Assembly (NCBI GenBank): GCA_029448655.1
Contig: JACCLO010000004.1
Span: 4,588,001 to 4,652,000, forward strand
Length of the DNA: 64,000 bases
Reading direction: 5' to 3'
Source of the DNA: Wolfiporia cocos
Lineage: Eukaryota; Basidiomycota; Agaricomycetes; Polyporales; Phaeolaceae
The notes beneath the pieces are model-generated. The model searched no databases. It was not told the origin of the DNA and worked only from the letters and a program-made list of their open reading frames with translations. Shown here piece by piece: positions 1 to 12,093 of the stretch (its first letter is position 1; the number at the start of each line of letters is the position of its first letter). The position numbers and the translations under genes were made by a program.

Positions 1-2994
1 TACCCGTTTGAGCTTGTCGAATTCCACGAGCATGACCGCCTGCTTCTGACTCAGATGCCTGCGGAACGTCTCGCGCACGTACGGAATCAGAGAAATGATG
101 ATCGAGAGCGACTGCGAGGCCAGAGCTGCATGCATCATACCGAGAAGAGCAGCGCGTTATTTACGGCGGCAATGGAAGCGAGCGTCGGGCACACGCACCA
201 AGATGCCTTGCCGTGATGTTCTTGAGCCCCGCGGAGCGCATCGCCCCAGCACCGAGCACGACCTGGCACGTCCTTGAGTTGAACGCTTTGAGCAGCTCGA
301 TCACACGGCTCATCGTCTCCGTCGTGAGCATTTCGAGATTCATGATGATTTTGAGATAGTCCGCCAGGAGCACCAGCACCTCCAGCGTCGCTGACACCGC
401 AAAGTAGCTTCTGTCCTCGATGCGCAGGTGCTTGGAAGGCCCTGTGGCTGATCGCCGCGGGGTTTGTCGTTGGTTCTGAGGGAATGCCGGAGAGGGGAGC
501 GGCGAAGAGGGTCGATGTGGAGGAGGGACATTATTGGGGGAAAGAAGCGGTGAAGCAGGCACGGGAGACGCCGGGGACGCCGATAGAAGGGCCGTACGGT
601 TGAGGAGAAGTTCGGGGGGATCTGATATTGATGCGTCTACGAGCATATCGACGATGTGCTGAACCGAAGGCGCCACCTCGGCTGCATTCCACTGTTCATC
701 CTCCACGAGCTTCGCAGACTGGGTGACCTGTCCTTGGTGGAACGTCTGCAAGAAACTCTTTGCCTAGTCACGCAAAACCATTACCAGTAGGCACTGCAAT
801 CTCACGCCATAATCAAATATACTGACCTGACTGACAATGGTGCCCCGAAGGCCCACGATCATCCGCCTGCAGATCTTCTCCGACTCGATGACGAAATTCC
901 ACGACTCGTTAAACAAGCCGGAGAATCTCTGCAAATCAAGTGCTGCATGCTGCTCTGCCCGTAACGCAATCACCTTGGACGCTCGCGCGTGCGCCAGCTC
1001 TGCCGCTGACGACAGGATGCCCGACAATTCCTCTTGCAGAGCGGTAATGTCGACCGCTGCCTTCGGTGATCTCAAGTAGAACAAATGGCAAATGGTGAGA
1101 TTGGGTTCCGGCTCCTGATAATCGCCGCGGAGACATACCGGACGTTTTCTAGCACTTCCACAATGACAGCGCTTTGTTGGTGCAGCCCCAGAATGCATCG
1201 GAGTAGGCTGCTGTACATCATACGGGCTAGTTCCATGAATGCATTGTAGTCCATGGACCGAAGCTCGTTGACAAGATTCGATCTGTTCCGTACGCAGTCA
1301 GCGTGACAGGTCGTCTGCGCTAATCGAACAACTTACCCGGATGACTTTGCGTCATTATCGTCCATGTCCGAGACGGGTATCCGCTAAGGCAGTTGTATGA
1401 GCAAGCACAATGCAAGCGCCCCAGAAGCACTGCACTTACTCGCCTGAGCATGCTGCGCACTTCCGCCATTACCACTTCCCTCCATGATACGGTGGCGTCA
1501 CGCACGCCTTTCGTCCGCACTAGGCACTGCAGGACCGGTCGCACCCTATCCTTCAGGAACACATCAGAATCCTGCTTGCGCGCCTCGTTTGGGTCCGCAT
1601 CGACGCGCTCGGCGAGGTCGAGCCTTAACACGTTGACAAATTCCGACGTCAGCGAGGAAGTGATTTCAACAGTCAGGTCACGGAGTCGGGTCGGTAATGC
1701 GGAGAAAGCGTTGAGGGATGACAAAGGGACGCTGATCGTCGGCTTTGGGGGCATATGCGTTGGGGGTATTTTCGGACTCTCCGGTGGCGACTCCGGGACG
1801 GTGGGGAGGGGCGGGCGGGCACTATCTCTGGACGGCACCGCTGCGGGTGGAGCGGTCTGCAATTTGTCCGTAGTCGAGTCCGAGCTCGCGCCGGACTCCC
1901 ATAGTCTGTCAAGCTCGTCGATGACATTGAGCGCCTCGCCCCACTGCCCTGCTGCGACTAGGCTTTTTGCGACGCCAGTCATCTCCACTACACCGCCGAC
2001 GACGCGCATGCCTTCTCTTACAGCGTCCAAGTTCCGCAGCCTGTACTCCTTACGGACAATTTCCAAACCGTGGCGTGCGCCCTTCTCGTCAACTTCTTTG
2101 AGCAGACCGCGCAGCTTGGCAATGCGGTCGAGGCATTGCTCCGACTCGGTCTGCAGGTCTTGGAGATTGGATAGTGCGGCAAAGAATGACGTTGACCGCA
2201 CGGAAATTTCGCGCACGAGGTGCTGCTCGATCGTGTCTGCGTGATGTGAGAGTGTCTCCAGCAGCGGAGGCGCGAAAGGATCGGTCATGGGAACATCACT
2301 GAGCGCATCCTGGCCAGTAACTGCGCTAAATGTCCGTATATCGCCCAGGTTAAAGTCTTGCTCGAAGAACACCGCAGGAACAGAATCCAGAGGAGGCAAT
2401 TCGCGTCCCGGTGGCAAGCGAGGTGTGCGCGGTATCTCTGACAGGTCAAAGCCCGCAGTGGGAATAGGTGTTGGTGGTATCTGTGCGGCACCCTCGCGAC
2501 CCTGCTCTGCATTCTTCTGAAACCTCTCCCACTCGGGCCCCACTGAATTCAAGTAGGCATCGAAATCTTTCCTGCGCACGCGCGGTAGCTCGGCAGGAGG
2601 CACGGCAGGCAAGCTTGAATGAGCCTTCGGTGGCGCAGACCGCTTGTGTGGGCTGTTCACAACCGTCGATATTGCTATACACGGTGAGAGATGGGTTTAC
2701 GAGACGGATGCGCGTGAAGAAGTCGGACATACCGTGGAAGCCATGCTTCGAGCTGCTCCAGTCTGAAGGCAATGCGCCTAGATGAAGACTTGAGGAGGAA
2801 CTCTCATACAAGTTATATTGCGTAGCATCAGCGAAGTAGTCACCGCGACCCTCGGTGGTGCCAGACACGCTCCCAGGGCCAGGTTTGCGCGATGCAGGAT
2901 CCCACGTGAAACGATATGGACGTGCATTTGTGAAGCTAGGCAATTCACCCACAGGTGAAGCAGGTCGAGAGGGTGTAGATGTATTGTCAGACAT
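1..2994 (-). CDS. VPS54: Vps54, GARP tethering complex subunit (5' part; 3' end beyond window)
   Basis: Large subunit of the GARP complex, which tethers endosome-derived vesicles at the trans-Golgi network. Translation starts at the ATG ending at 2994 (MSDNTSTPSRP). Exon 1 ends in HGFH, and splicing continues in frame with AISTVVNSPHKRSA around 2665. The long second exon carries the family's conserved run: FDAYLNSVGPEWERFQ near residues 120-135, then FFEQDFNLGDIRTF, and a helical segment with SNLQDLQTESEQCLDRIAKL and VVEMTGVAKSLVAAGQW. A low-complexity Pro/Ser linker follows, then further helical exons down to position 1. The C-terminal Vps54 domain lies outside the window. The gene is divergent from the metaxin gene with about 320 bp between starts. 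The family call rests on the N-terminal motifs, which I recognise from fungal Vps54. Exon borders in the last kilobase are uncertain. Confidence 0.85.
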
Positions 2995-3315
2995 AGAAGA
3001 CTATCCTGCGAGTTGAGCTCAGTTGCAGTCGATTAAGTCACAGTGGTAAGGACATCAGACTGCGATAGCTCAGAGCTTTACAGTCATTCCAGGTATCGTA
3101 GTGCTACCTAATAGCAACAGCACGGATGCTGAGATTCAAGGCAAGCTGCTTTCGTAGCCGATGGAGATGGTTCGCTTCGAATCTCGAGTCGAGACACGGT
3201 CATGCTATAATACGGTGTTGCTTACGTCAGCATAGATAATGCCGGCGGCTATCAAAGTCCGAGCAATCTCCGAGGTCTTTCTCGCTTGTACCAGCTCGCA
3301 AAACGGCTCGATACT
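2995..3315. promoter_or_regulatory. Bidirectional promoter between VPS54 and the metaxin gene
   Basis: This 321-bp stretch separates two divergent start codons. I see no open frame with recognisable protein similarity, no strong TATA box and no repeat. It must hold both promoters by position; no individual site could be assigned. Confidence 0.5.
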
Positions 3316-4333
3316 ATGTCGACCACTGTGCTATCTGTACCAAAGCCTTTGCGGCAGTTCTTTGCTTTATTTCCTCTATACACTCATGCCCCCGTACCTT
3401 CACCATATACCGCGGGTGCTATCACGAATGCGACTCTTTGGGTCTACCCGCCGAAGAATGAAAGCTCCGAGCTCGAGGATCTGCTCAGCAGCGACGTGGA
3501 ATGCCTGAAATGGCAGGCTTACCTTGCACTTCGTGGGCTGTCCGATATATACGTCCGGTGGGACGTCAAGCAAGATGGCGCGATTGACGGGAGACTACCC
3601 AATCTGCACGTTCCCAGCAAAGACGGGGAGCCTGGAGGCGAGCTGCTTGCCGTGCATTCAATCCCAGACTGGGTTGATGGAACACTTGGAGACGGACCGG
3701 GGGATCGGGAAGGGTACGTGAACGAGGTTGCCAGAGACGAGAGTCGCGCATGGGTATCGCTGATGGAAGGAAATGTGCACGCTGCACTGGTACGCTCTCA
3801 TGTATTGATGTTTCGATTGAGAGCGAATGCATTCCCGTTTTTCAGACACTGTCGCAACCTGCACCTTCGTTACTGCACAACCTGTTGATGCCATTCCCCG
3901 CCAAGCATCGACCTCTCGAGACAATGTTGAATCCACCCCCAGCACCACTGACTGGCATTAGCTCGTTATTACCTGCGTATGGCGCACATGTCGACCGCAA
4001 CGCGGTCGCACTGCAATACCGAGAGGCAATTGCTTCACTGTCCGAACGCCTTGGCACAGATAAATGGTTCCTTGGATCAGCGTGCGTGGGCTTCTAATAG
4101 CCAGCTGGTTCCATCACTCATATTTTCCGTTACGTAGCGAGCCCACAGCACTTGACGCGCTTGTCTTTGCGTACCTCCACTGCATACTGCATTCAAGAGA
4201 CAACTTGATACGCCAAGAGGTCTCGCGTCGCGTGAATCTTGTCGCCTGGGAACACCGTGTCCAGGCACAAGTCCGGGCTGCATTCCGGCGGTGCCCAGCT
4301 GTTCCTTCCACATCACGTCGGCAAGCACTGTAA
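3316..4333 (+). CDS. Metaxin/Sam35-Sam37-like outer-membrane sorting and assembly protein
   Basis: Predicted 301-residue protein from three exons (3316-3789, 3846-4081, 4138-4333), whose phases join cleanly. Near the N-terminus it has LWVYPPK and then LLSSDVECLKWQAYLALRGL, the hallmark of the metaxin/Sam35/Sam37 thioredoxin-like domain. The C-terminal GST-like half contains DKWFLGSAEPTALDALVFAY, formed across the last intron. In this family the protein sits on the cytosolic face of the mitochondrial outer membrane and helps the SAM complex insert beta-barrel proteins. The ATG at 3316 is chosen because it directly precedes the conserved domain. No membrane anchor is obvious at the C-terminus, which favours the peripheral Sam35/metaxin-2 type over Sam37, but this is not certain. 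Confidence 0.85.
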
Positions 4334-4448
4334 CATTGATCGCACCGTGAATGCTCGATGTTCACATCATCGACCTTGTACTCGTATGGCAACACGAGCA
4401 TTCATGAGATGTCTGTTGAAGACAGCTCGCGAGCTGCGTTTAAACATA

Positions 4449-4582
4449 CTAGCTGGATAACCCGTGCTCTCGCACGGAATCTAGAGTGGTTGTCGTGATG
4501 TAGCTGTTCAGGCCTCAAGCAAGCTTCGGTCGGCAAGTTCCATGAGCAGTGGCTACTGTATGAGAGAGTTGCCTAATCAAGA
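4449..4582 (-). mobile_element. Mini-Helitron-like element, copy 1
   Basis: Read on the minus strand, this 134-bp unit starts with TCTTGATTAGGC and ends with a CCGTGC-GAGA-GCACGG hairpin, then GGTTATCCAG-type sequence and CTAG. TC at the 5' end, and a hairpin about 10 nt before a CTRR 3' end, are the defining termini of Helitron rolling-circle transposons. The flanks are A before TC and T after CTAG, as expected for insertion between A and T. It has no coding capacity, so it would be non-autonomous. It lies between the metaxin gene and the tandem-kinase gene. Confidence 0.6.
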
Positions 4583-4587
4583 TACAG

Positions 4588-4734
4588 CTAGCTGGATAAC
4601 CCGTGCTCTCGCACGGAATGTCGTGACGTAGTCGAGGTGCGACAAACTCCAGGCTTGGGTCGGAGGCCTCAAGCTTCGGTCGGCGGGTTCCATGGGCAGT
4701 GGCTACCGTAAATTAGGGAATTGCCTAATCAAGA
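4588..4734 (-). mobile_element. Mini-Helitron-like element, copy 2 (tandem)
   Basis: Second copy of the preceding unit, in the same orientation, separated from it by 5 bp. It shares the TCTTGATTAGGC start, the internal stretches around 4670-4710 and the identical 30-bp hairpin-CTAG end at 4590-4619. It is 13 bp longer owing to an internal insertion and differs at scattered positions, so the pair is not a very recent duplication. The 5' flank is A as expected, but the base after CTAG is C rather than T. It lies within 200-340 bp of the kinase start codon and may overlap its promoter. Confidence 0.6.
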
Positions 4735-4928
4735 TGCTTTTCTAAAGAAGATATGCACAGTGATGCTTCATAAGTTCAATACAAACCTTGTCAGAGAATA
4801 GAGATGGTTGCTGTTACACTACATCATGATGAGAGGGGAATCACTGATCCCAATTTTGCGATGCTGTCCATGTCAGCTACTAGTAACAACCGCCTCTGCG
4901 AGTAGCGGCGAAGAGGCAAGCATCCAGC

Positions 4929-7900
4929 ATGGCTGCTGCTCGACCTGACCTAGCTAGCATCTATGTGCTTATGAAAGTACGCCTTAGAGGCATCTGTATC
5001 TATCAGGTCAGCGCATCAGCTAGATCTATCGAAACATCGGACTAATTACCAATACGAACAGAGATTCTCCCGGCATTTGATTGATTTATGCGAACCCTTC
5101 GTACTGAATCGAAAGCGTAGGACTCTGAATCAGCCACGACGAGTGCTGCTTACAGAGGAGGAACTGTGAGGCTAAGTTCAGCTTACCATTGATCCGTACG
5201 CTGAATAGCATTAGATGGTTTCAACAGCTATATAGCTGGCTTTGCCAGTGGTCGTCTTGGACATTGATCAACACACTCATTAGGTGGAACGACCTCAGAA
5301 CAACGCTACGATACTTGCAGCACACGTGTCCTCCGGGTATCAAAGAGCAGGTAGGCCCCAGAATGCAGTGATGCCCAGCATAGTTTCAATCTCTGAGTAT
5401 TATGCAGTCGGCTGAATCGTTAATTGTGCAAGACTTCTTTGAACCTGGCATCGGAGAGACTTTGCATGCTGTCAGGCAGCTACTATCTTCCACTGAACAT
5501 GTTGAGACAGCAATGAGGCTCGAAAGCGCAAGCGCGATGCCCCTCATAGAACTACTCGATCAAGTACGTTTCGACACACAGCACATGTTTACATGCATTG
5601 CATTGGAGACTGACCTCATGCATAGGTGATGTCAGTGGTTGATCTAGATGATCATTTGTTTTTGTCGGCGTTTCACACACTGAAGAAGCTCTGCGCCCTA
5701 CATCTGTACCTTCCGAGGTCATTCATGTTCACAGATGATTTGCGCAAAATGAGCGATCAAGCAGAAACATCTGGAGCGTTTGCGGACATCTGGCATGGCT
5801 GTTATAACGGGCTGAACGTTGCTGTAAAATCGATCAGGATTTTCAACAGCAGTAATCTATCCGCAGTTATGAAGGTTTGTTTTCTTATGCTTTAGGACGC
5901 AGTCATGGTAATTACGTACGATCCACAGGGATTTTGCACGGAAGCGGTAATTTGGAGACATCTCTCGCACCCGAATGTTACGCCGTTTCTAGGTATCAAC
6001 ACGACTCAGTTTCGGCTTTCAATGGTTTGTAAGTGGATGCCGAAGGGCAATATCCGAAGTTACATTCACGCACACCCATCTGCTGACCGTCCAATGCTGG
6101 TGACTACTTCATTCATTATAATTGCCGACTGAGCCATCTGAATTCGTGCCATAGGTGATGGACGTTGCACGAGGTCTCGAGTACCTGCATTCAATGGGCG
6201 TGGTGCATGGCGATATGAAAGGCGTGAGCGTACCCATCGTTATGTTTATGCGCCAAGTGCGCTAACTTCATCACAAGGCCAATATCCTGGTTAATGGAGA
6301 AGGCCGTGCCTGCCTTTCCGACTTCGGTCTAGCGGCAGTCATTTACGACGATAGCACTGTCAATGTAGCAACCACTGCGTCCTTTGCAACGGGTACTATA
6401 CGGTGGATGGCACCGGAAATCCTCGATCCTGAACGAGCCGGCATAGACGTGGCGCTTGCACTGCCGGAGAGCGACGTATACTCGTATGCTATGGTAGTTT
6501 GGGAAGTGAGTGCACTCCGTAATCAATCTATCCGAAAATCTCTCACCACACCCAGATTTTCACCGGTCGTAGCCCTTTCGACAAACAGCGCCTAGATGCC
6601 GCTGTAATGTATCAGATTCTGTCCGGCGTACGCCCTGAATACACTCCCGAAGCTATTGTACTCGGGCTTTCCGAAGACATGTGGCAACTCATAGAGCTTT
6701 GCTGGCATCCGGACCGGTCGCAGCGCCCTAATATGTATGAGGTTGTGTCCAAACTGAGGACGATCCTCCGTATACCTTCTACCCCAGCGTCGAAGCATCC
6801 TCGTAGACGACGTGAACTTCAGAACCTGCATGTCACTGGCGCGGGACAGGTTAGTCGTACATTTGTTGAGCGAGCTGAGCGAGATAAGGTATTGAGAAAC
6901 TCTGCAGCGATCATCACGCTACTTCTCTGCTCCTCCTGCCTTTGCACTAAGGCGACTCACCAATGCGCAGAATACGACGTTGCCGCATCCATCAAGAGTT
7001 TCTCGGAGATATCCAAACCCCTATTTCTATACCTCTAGCACGAAAGGAAACCCACGCCGCCTGAGTCGTGTCAGTCACAATTGGTGGTCTCAGCTCGTCT
7101 ACGAGCACTCCGAGGAAGAAGATATCCCTCCGGGGTCGCCAGTCAATCTACGTATGTGCATCCATCTCTCCGCAATCTTCATTCTCCACCGTTAGTGCTC
7201 ACGTAACTTCATAGTGGGCCAACCGCTCACGTGGAATCAGGGAGAGCTAGTTGGGTGGGGTCCGCACAGTCAGGTATTCATCGGTTATGACCGAAGCCAT
7301 GGCGATCGATATGTCAAAATCATAGCTGTCAAACAAACGAGAACTGATCACTCTCGGGCTCTGGACGCATGCCAGCTGCAATTGGCGATACTGTACAATG
7401 CTGATCATGTGAATATTATTCAGCTTCTGGGGTCTGAGCACAAATCTGGCTTTTTCTACTTGTAAGCGGTTGGTTCTGCCTTCGATCGTGATCGTTCATG
7501 GTGGTCCTTCCTCACAGTTTCTTGGAGTATGTTCCCGGTGGCACCCTCACCAATTGTATTCAACTGCACGGTAATCTGGAAGAAGAAACAACCAAGTTCT
7601 TTCTACGTCAAATACTTGCTGGCTTGGAATACTTACATACTAACGATGTGATTCACGGGGTGTGTACTCCTTATTGATCAGGTAGCCGTCGTTCAAATGA
7701 AAAATAGAATCTACAGGCAGAACATATACTGATCACGGACACGGGCGTTTGTAAAATCACAGGTTTTGGACTTGCTCGACATATCACGATAGACGAGTCA
7801 TACGAATCACGCAAGCCGATGCAGTTAGGGGACAGTCCGTTCTGGCTGTCTCAAAGCTATGCTTCCATACCTTTGGAGAATTTCGTATTTTGGATGGCTC

Positions 7901-8384
7901 CGGAGCTTGTCAGCACACAGGCCGAAATCATGAGCCCCCGGAATACAAAAAAGGACTACGACAATAGAATCGACACATGGAGTATTGGCTGTGTTGTCCA
8001 CGAACTGTGGACCGGACAGCCACCCTGGCAAAGCACCGGGCTCGGGCCAATGTCTGTCTTACGGCAGGTGAGCAATACATCACAAGGACTTATGAGTTTG
8101 AGTCGAGCTTCTTCACTGACATTATGCAGCTGTATTTTTCGAGGCAAACTCCTCCTTTACCGGACACCATCCTTGTATCATTACTTGCTGGAGACTTCAG
8201 AAATAGGTGTTTTCTCGCGTGAGTTCTCCTTACTCGCGAGTAGAATTTGGCTATTCACGCTTGAATCAGGGAACCGGGGGAACGGCCCTCAGCTGAATTA
8301 CTTATGAAGCATCCATATTTGACTCTTACTCCGGGTTGGCAATTTAAGGGATTCAGCGCTGATCCGGAGCCTGATGTCAGATAG
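4929..8384 (+). CDS. Tandem TKL kinase-MAPKKK-like pseudokinase
   Basis: Exons: 4929-4976, 5062-5100, 5156-5350, 5408-5563, 5626 onward; the last ends at the TAG at 8382. All proposed junctions keep one frame. A helical N-terminal region precedes kinase domain 1: VAVKSIRIF (Lys), TEAVIWRHL (Glu), VVHGDMKGANIL (HGD instead of HRD, but Asp, Lys and Asn kept), SDFGLA and RWMAPE, so it is probably active. A basic linker crosses an intron (6889-6970) and a second (7152-7214), both in phase, into domain 2. That domain has a MAPKKK-like fold (LEYVPGGTLTNCI, FVFWMAPELV, DTWSIGCVVHELWTG) but lost its catalytic residues: the catalytic loop reads VIHG-AEHIL without Asp or Lys, DFG is GFG, and the alpha-C Glu appears to be Gln. 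If the 6889-6970 intron were retained, translation would stop at 7038, giving a kinase-only protein. Two adjacent genes remain the alternative. Confidence 0.72.
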
Positions 8385-11300
8385 ATCAAGACAATCGATT
8401 TGGACAATCTTCTGTGGCTCTGTCAAGCAGGGATATCATTCAGGCCTTTGCACGTTATTCGATACCCGGCGGAAATTTGTCGGATGGACTCGCCTGCATC
8501 ACAGGTTTCGACCGCAAGTGCTTCACATAGGCCGCAGCACGGCCAGATTATTCTGTCTATTACAATCGTTTGTAGCTGCGTATATCAGCGCTTCCATCAT
8601 CACCCGCTTGCCTGGCTGTCGTCAGATTTCTGCGACCGAGTTAGGGGCAACAACCCCATTGGAGATTATGCTAGTTTGCGCTGCTGGCGTCGTCTCCAGA
8701 TGGGGTCCAGGTGCGTTCTGAGTACACTCGTTGCTGTCGGCTAAAATCGGGGACCTAGCAATTTAAATCGAAGATATGTCCTATACATGTTTCATACTAG
8801 CAGTCAGATGTAGCTGTGGACTTTGCATTACTAGAGATGCACGCCATTGAGCGGGGATTTGTTGTCTCTGCCGATAGCTCATTGACGCGAGGGCTGTGGA
8901 AGTACGTCGTATATCTGATATGATCCACAGACCTTGCAGCAGAGGCAATGTTTGCCAACCGCTGTCGGCCAAATCGTCAGCACCATTCGTGTTACTTCCG
9001 AGTCAGGTTAGGATTCGGGGGGTAGTTATCGTATGACGTCCCGGCCGCGGCAGCGCTAATCGTTGATTGTTCACGCGCACGTCTGGGCAAGCTCTTGCCA
9101 ATATTTTGACACTGAAATGTTCAAATTTTGCTGATCCGCGGGAGGTAACTTCCCCAGTTCGATGCCCCTAACCAGGGCGATAACCAAAGATACGGGGTGC
9201 GCTCCGACATCGATCCTAATGCTCAAAGCAAGGTTGTCCGAGGACAAAGCAGTGTTTTCCGTAGACTTTCACACAAGGATAGCTTCGAACGGTGACATTG
9301 AATGAACCGACTGTGGCGCGCATAAGTCAACGGAACCTGCGCGGCCGTTTCTGGGTTGATCGTGAGGTATGTAATATGCGTAATGAACCCCTCGCTTTAC
9401 GAAGATGTTGAAGCATACAACTCTAGCAGCATGGGCTGGAACGTCGGCCATGATATTCGCGAATCTGAAAGCGGAGACTGCCCTCGGGGTTGGCTCGGAC
9501 ACGGAGAGGAAGCTGCATATTACGAGGGACAAGTGACCTCATACTGGGCCGATTGACTCCCATCGGCGAAGTAACTATCGGCTCACAGCTACGCGGAGAT
9601 TGATCAAGCAATTTGCCTGGACGTCTGTGGTGGGTCACCATCTTCCGTGTTCCGCACACCGGACATTGGGTAGCGCAGGTACTCTTACAAGCCAATGACT
9701 AGCGATTACGTACTCTGCTTACAGTCGGCCTCGGATGCGGGTCTTGAAATCCTGACACTATCGCGATGTCACGGTCTCTGTTGTCGCGGTAAGACCAGCT
9801 CAGACACGACGCACACAACTTGGCAATCAGGCTCAAACATGATATTAGTGCGTATCCCAAGAACGGACGCGCATAGCAGCTGACACTCAGCGCTCAGCTC
9901 TCACTTTATGCAATCGCATCTCATCGCGCTCGGGCTCAAATTGCTCTCGACCGCGTGAATTAAGGGTGATAATGTCATCTCAATCCACGTGTTGAGGATC
10001 ACACAGTGATGCTGACTGCTTAGATCCTCCGACAACGACCAATTGGTGAGGTATCTATATCTGCCGCTCCTCGATGGTAAATTGTAATACCACCGTCGCA
10101 GAGACTCCACGCGTAGCGCATGGCAATTGTCCGGCCTGACGTGGACAATAACAATGACTTACTCGCAACGATCCTCATATGGCTCGCTCAAGCGATGTTT
10201 CCTTTGAGTACACCGCATGTTCCACTTCTTCGCTCGATCCGCGCTCTGTAAGAAGCTCTATTACACGGCGCTTTAGGAAGAATGGAAGGGGACTGACAAA
10301 TAGTCTACCCGTTCTCCGGATGCGTGAGTGCGTAATTACGTTCTGCCTGGATTTGCTTATGAAGCGTATCGCCGAGACTTGATCACGGAATCCCTCGAAA
10401 AGCCAAAGGATCTCTTCCCTTTCTCTATAGTCCCCTCTCTATTATACCGCAACCCGTTTCCTGCTTTCGCCCATGACGTTGCTTGGCTCGGATATAACAA
10501 AGGACTACACGCATCTGCATAGCCTACGCAAGTTCAACGGTGTGTATAGTCGAGGTTCGCATCTCTACTCACTATGACCTACACGCGCGCTTTACTCCTC
10601 CAAAACGGAGTCAATTTCATCGACATCACTGTCAGTATATGGACAATGCTTGAATCCTCCGCAGACGGCTTTCCGGGTACCTCCGCTGGCGTCACTGATG
10701 AGCAACACCGGTTCAACGACCTTCCGAGTGGCTCTCTAAACTCTGTCATACTGTTCAGTGCAATGGCCTCGAGGACTGATCTGATGCTACTGCTGTCATT
10801 GTAGGCTGTGTAGTGTTCATTGCTAGGTAAAGTGTGTTTCATTGGGTGTTTATCCAGAGATAGATGAAACCACTCGGCTCTGGAGAGGCACTACAAGCCA
10901 ATGTGAAACGTCCAAAACCCGCCGCATTTCTCGGGCACAAATCCTCAGAGACAACAGGGGCTTGTTATACATCCTGAATCACCGACTGAAATCACTATAC
11001 ATACGCCCAAAAGCCTTGCTGTTGAGACATGATCGTGTCCTCATATAGCGCACGCAGTCTCATTGGTATTCTGTTGTAAAGAGCATTGGGGTCTTGACAG
11101 GGAGCATTTGCCCGTGCTGTGACTATTTCGAAAGGACTCGTGAAATCGCGATCTGCACATACGATCTTCTTATTGACGGAGTCTTTTCGTCGATGGGCGC
11201 GTGAGTAGGTGCATCACGCCGAAGTTGTCAATGGTTTCGCCGTTCACCAGTCACCGCCAAGCCACGCATTTGCCAGTGACGGCATATGTGTGTTCCACGC

Positions 11301-11924
11301 TAATCTGCGCATGGTCGGCCAGCTGACGCGCTGCAGCTCGCGTACAGCGAGATTTCGCTCTCTTTCTTCCTTATAGGACTCCTTCAGTATTTCTTCTTGC
11401 CGGAGATCGCTTCGCCTGGTTGCTCCTTGCGGAGTGACAGAAGAAAGAAGGAAACGGGGGGAAGCATGGGTATGAGCGCTTCTGGCCGAGGGTACACCTG
11501 AAGATGTTGCGAATTTGAAAAACTACCATTTGCTGCACGATTTTTGATCCGTTCCATATAGTGCAAATGATGTAGGTAAATGTAAACAAGCAGGTGGGAA
11601 CATACCGAAGAATGTTCAAGGATGGGGTTGCATCGCTTCCCAGCGATTGTAGTGGCACGGAGTTTGTGAGCGTTGCCCATTCTAGCATGATATGGGCAAC
11701 TCTGTATCAAACTCTTCGATGAACGAGTTTCAAAATGCCTATAACCGGAGATTCACGCATCTCGTTTTACCTTCGTCGAAGAGTCTCGGATCGTTACCGT
11801 TACTTCGACCCGGGCATCACGCATCACGCGTCACTTAGTCACGTCTAACCCGGCCGCAGCTTCCCAGTAGCCTGAGACGTAAGATAAAATTGTAGCCGAG
11901 CTCTCTTTCCTGCCTCGCATTGTA

Positions 11925-12093
11925 GTCTCGATCAGACGCTCTACAGCGGTGTGGCTGCGCCACGGACACAGCCGAGCGGAGATCGAAAAACCGAAGACAA
12001 CGAACTTCCGCCAGCGCGCTTTGTCTTCAGTTTTTCGATCTCCGCTCGGGTGCTCCCGAGCAGCACGTGCGCTGGCAGAACGTCTGATCGAGT
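11925..12093. repeat. Long imperfect inverted repeat (hairpin)
   Basis: The two arms (11925-12000 and 12021-12093) are reverse complements over about 75 bp with a 20-nt loop. The inner 29 bp, from CCGAGCGGAGATCG to GAAGACAA, match except for one C/T change. The outer 15 bp (CTCGATCAGACG) also match closely, and the middle has small gaps. A single RNA copy would fold into a long stem. It may be a foldback element or a solo terminal-repeat pair; I see no coding sequence in it. Confidence 0.8.

Noticed and set aside
7039..8384. Second kinase as an independent gene
   Set aside because: No convincing ATG precedes the kinase fold after 7039, and both linking junctions are in phase with kinase 1. 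Kept as an alternative only.
8374..8744. Two overlapping plus-strand frames of about 115 codons after the kinase
   Set aside because: They overlap each other, have no domain and begin inside the end of the kinase gene.
11371..11710. Minus-strand frames of 105 and 108 codons
   Set aside because: Overlapping, without a family motif, and no exon partners.
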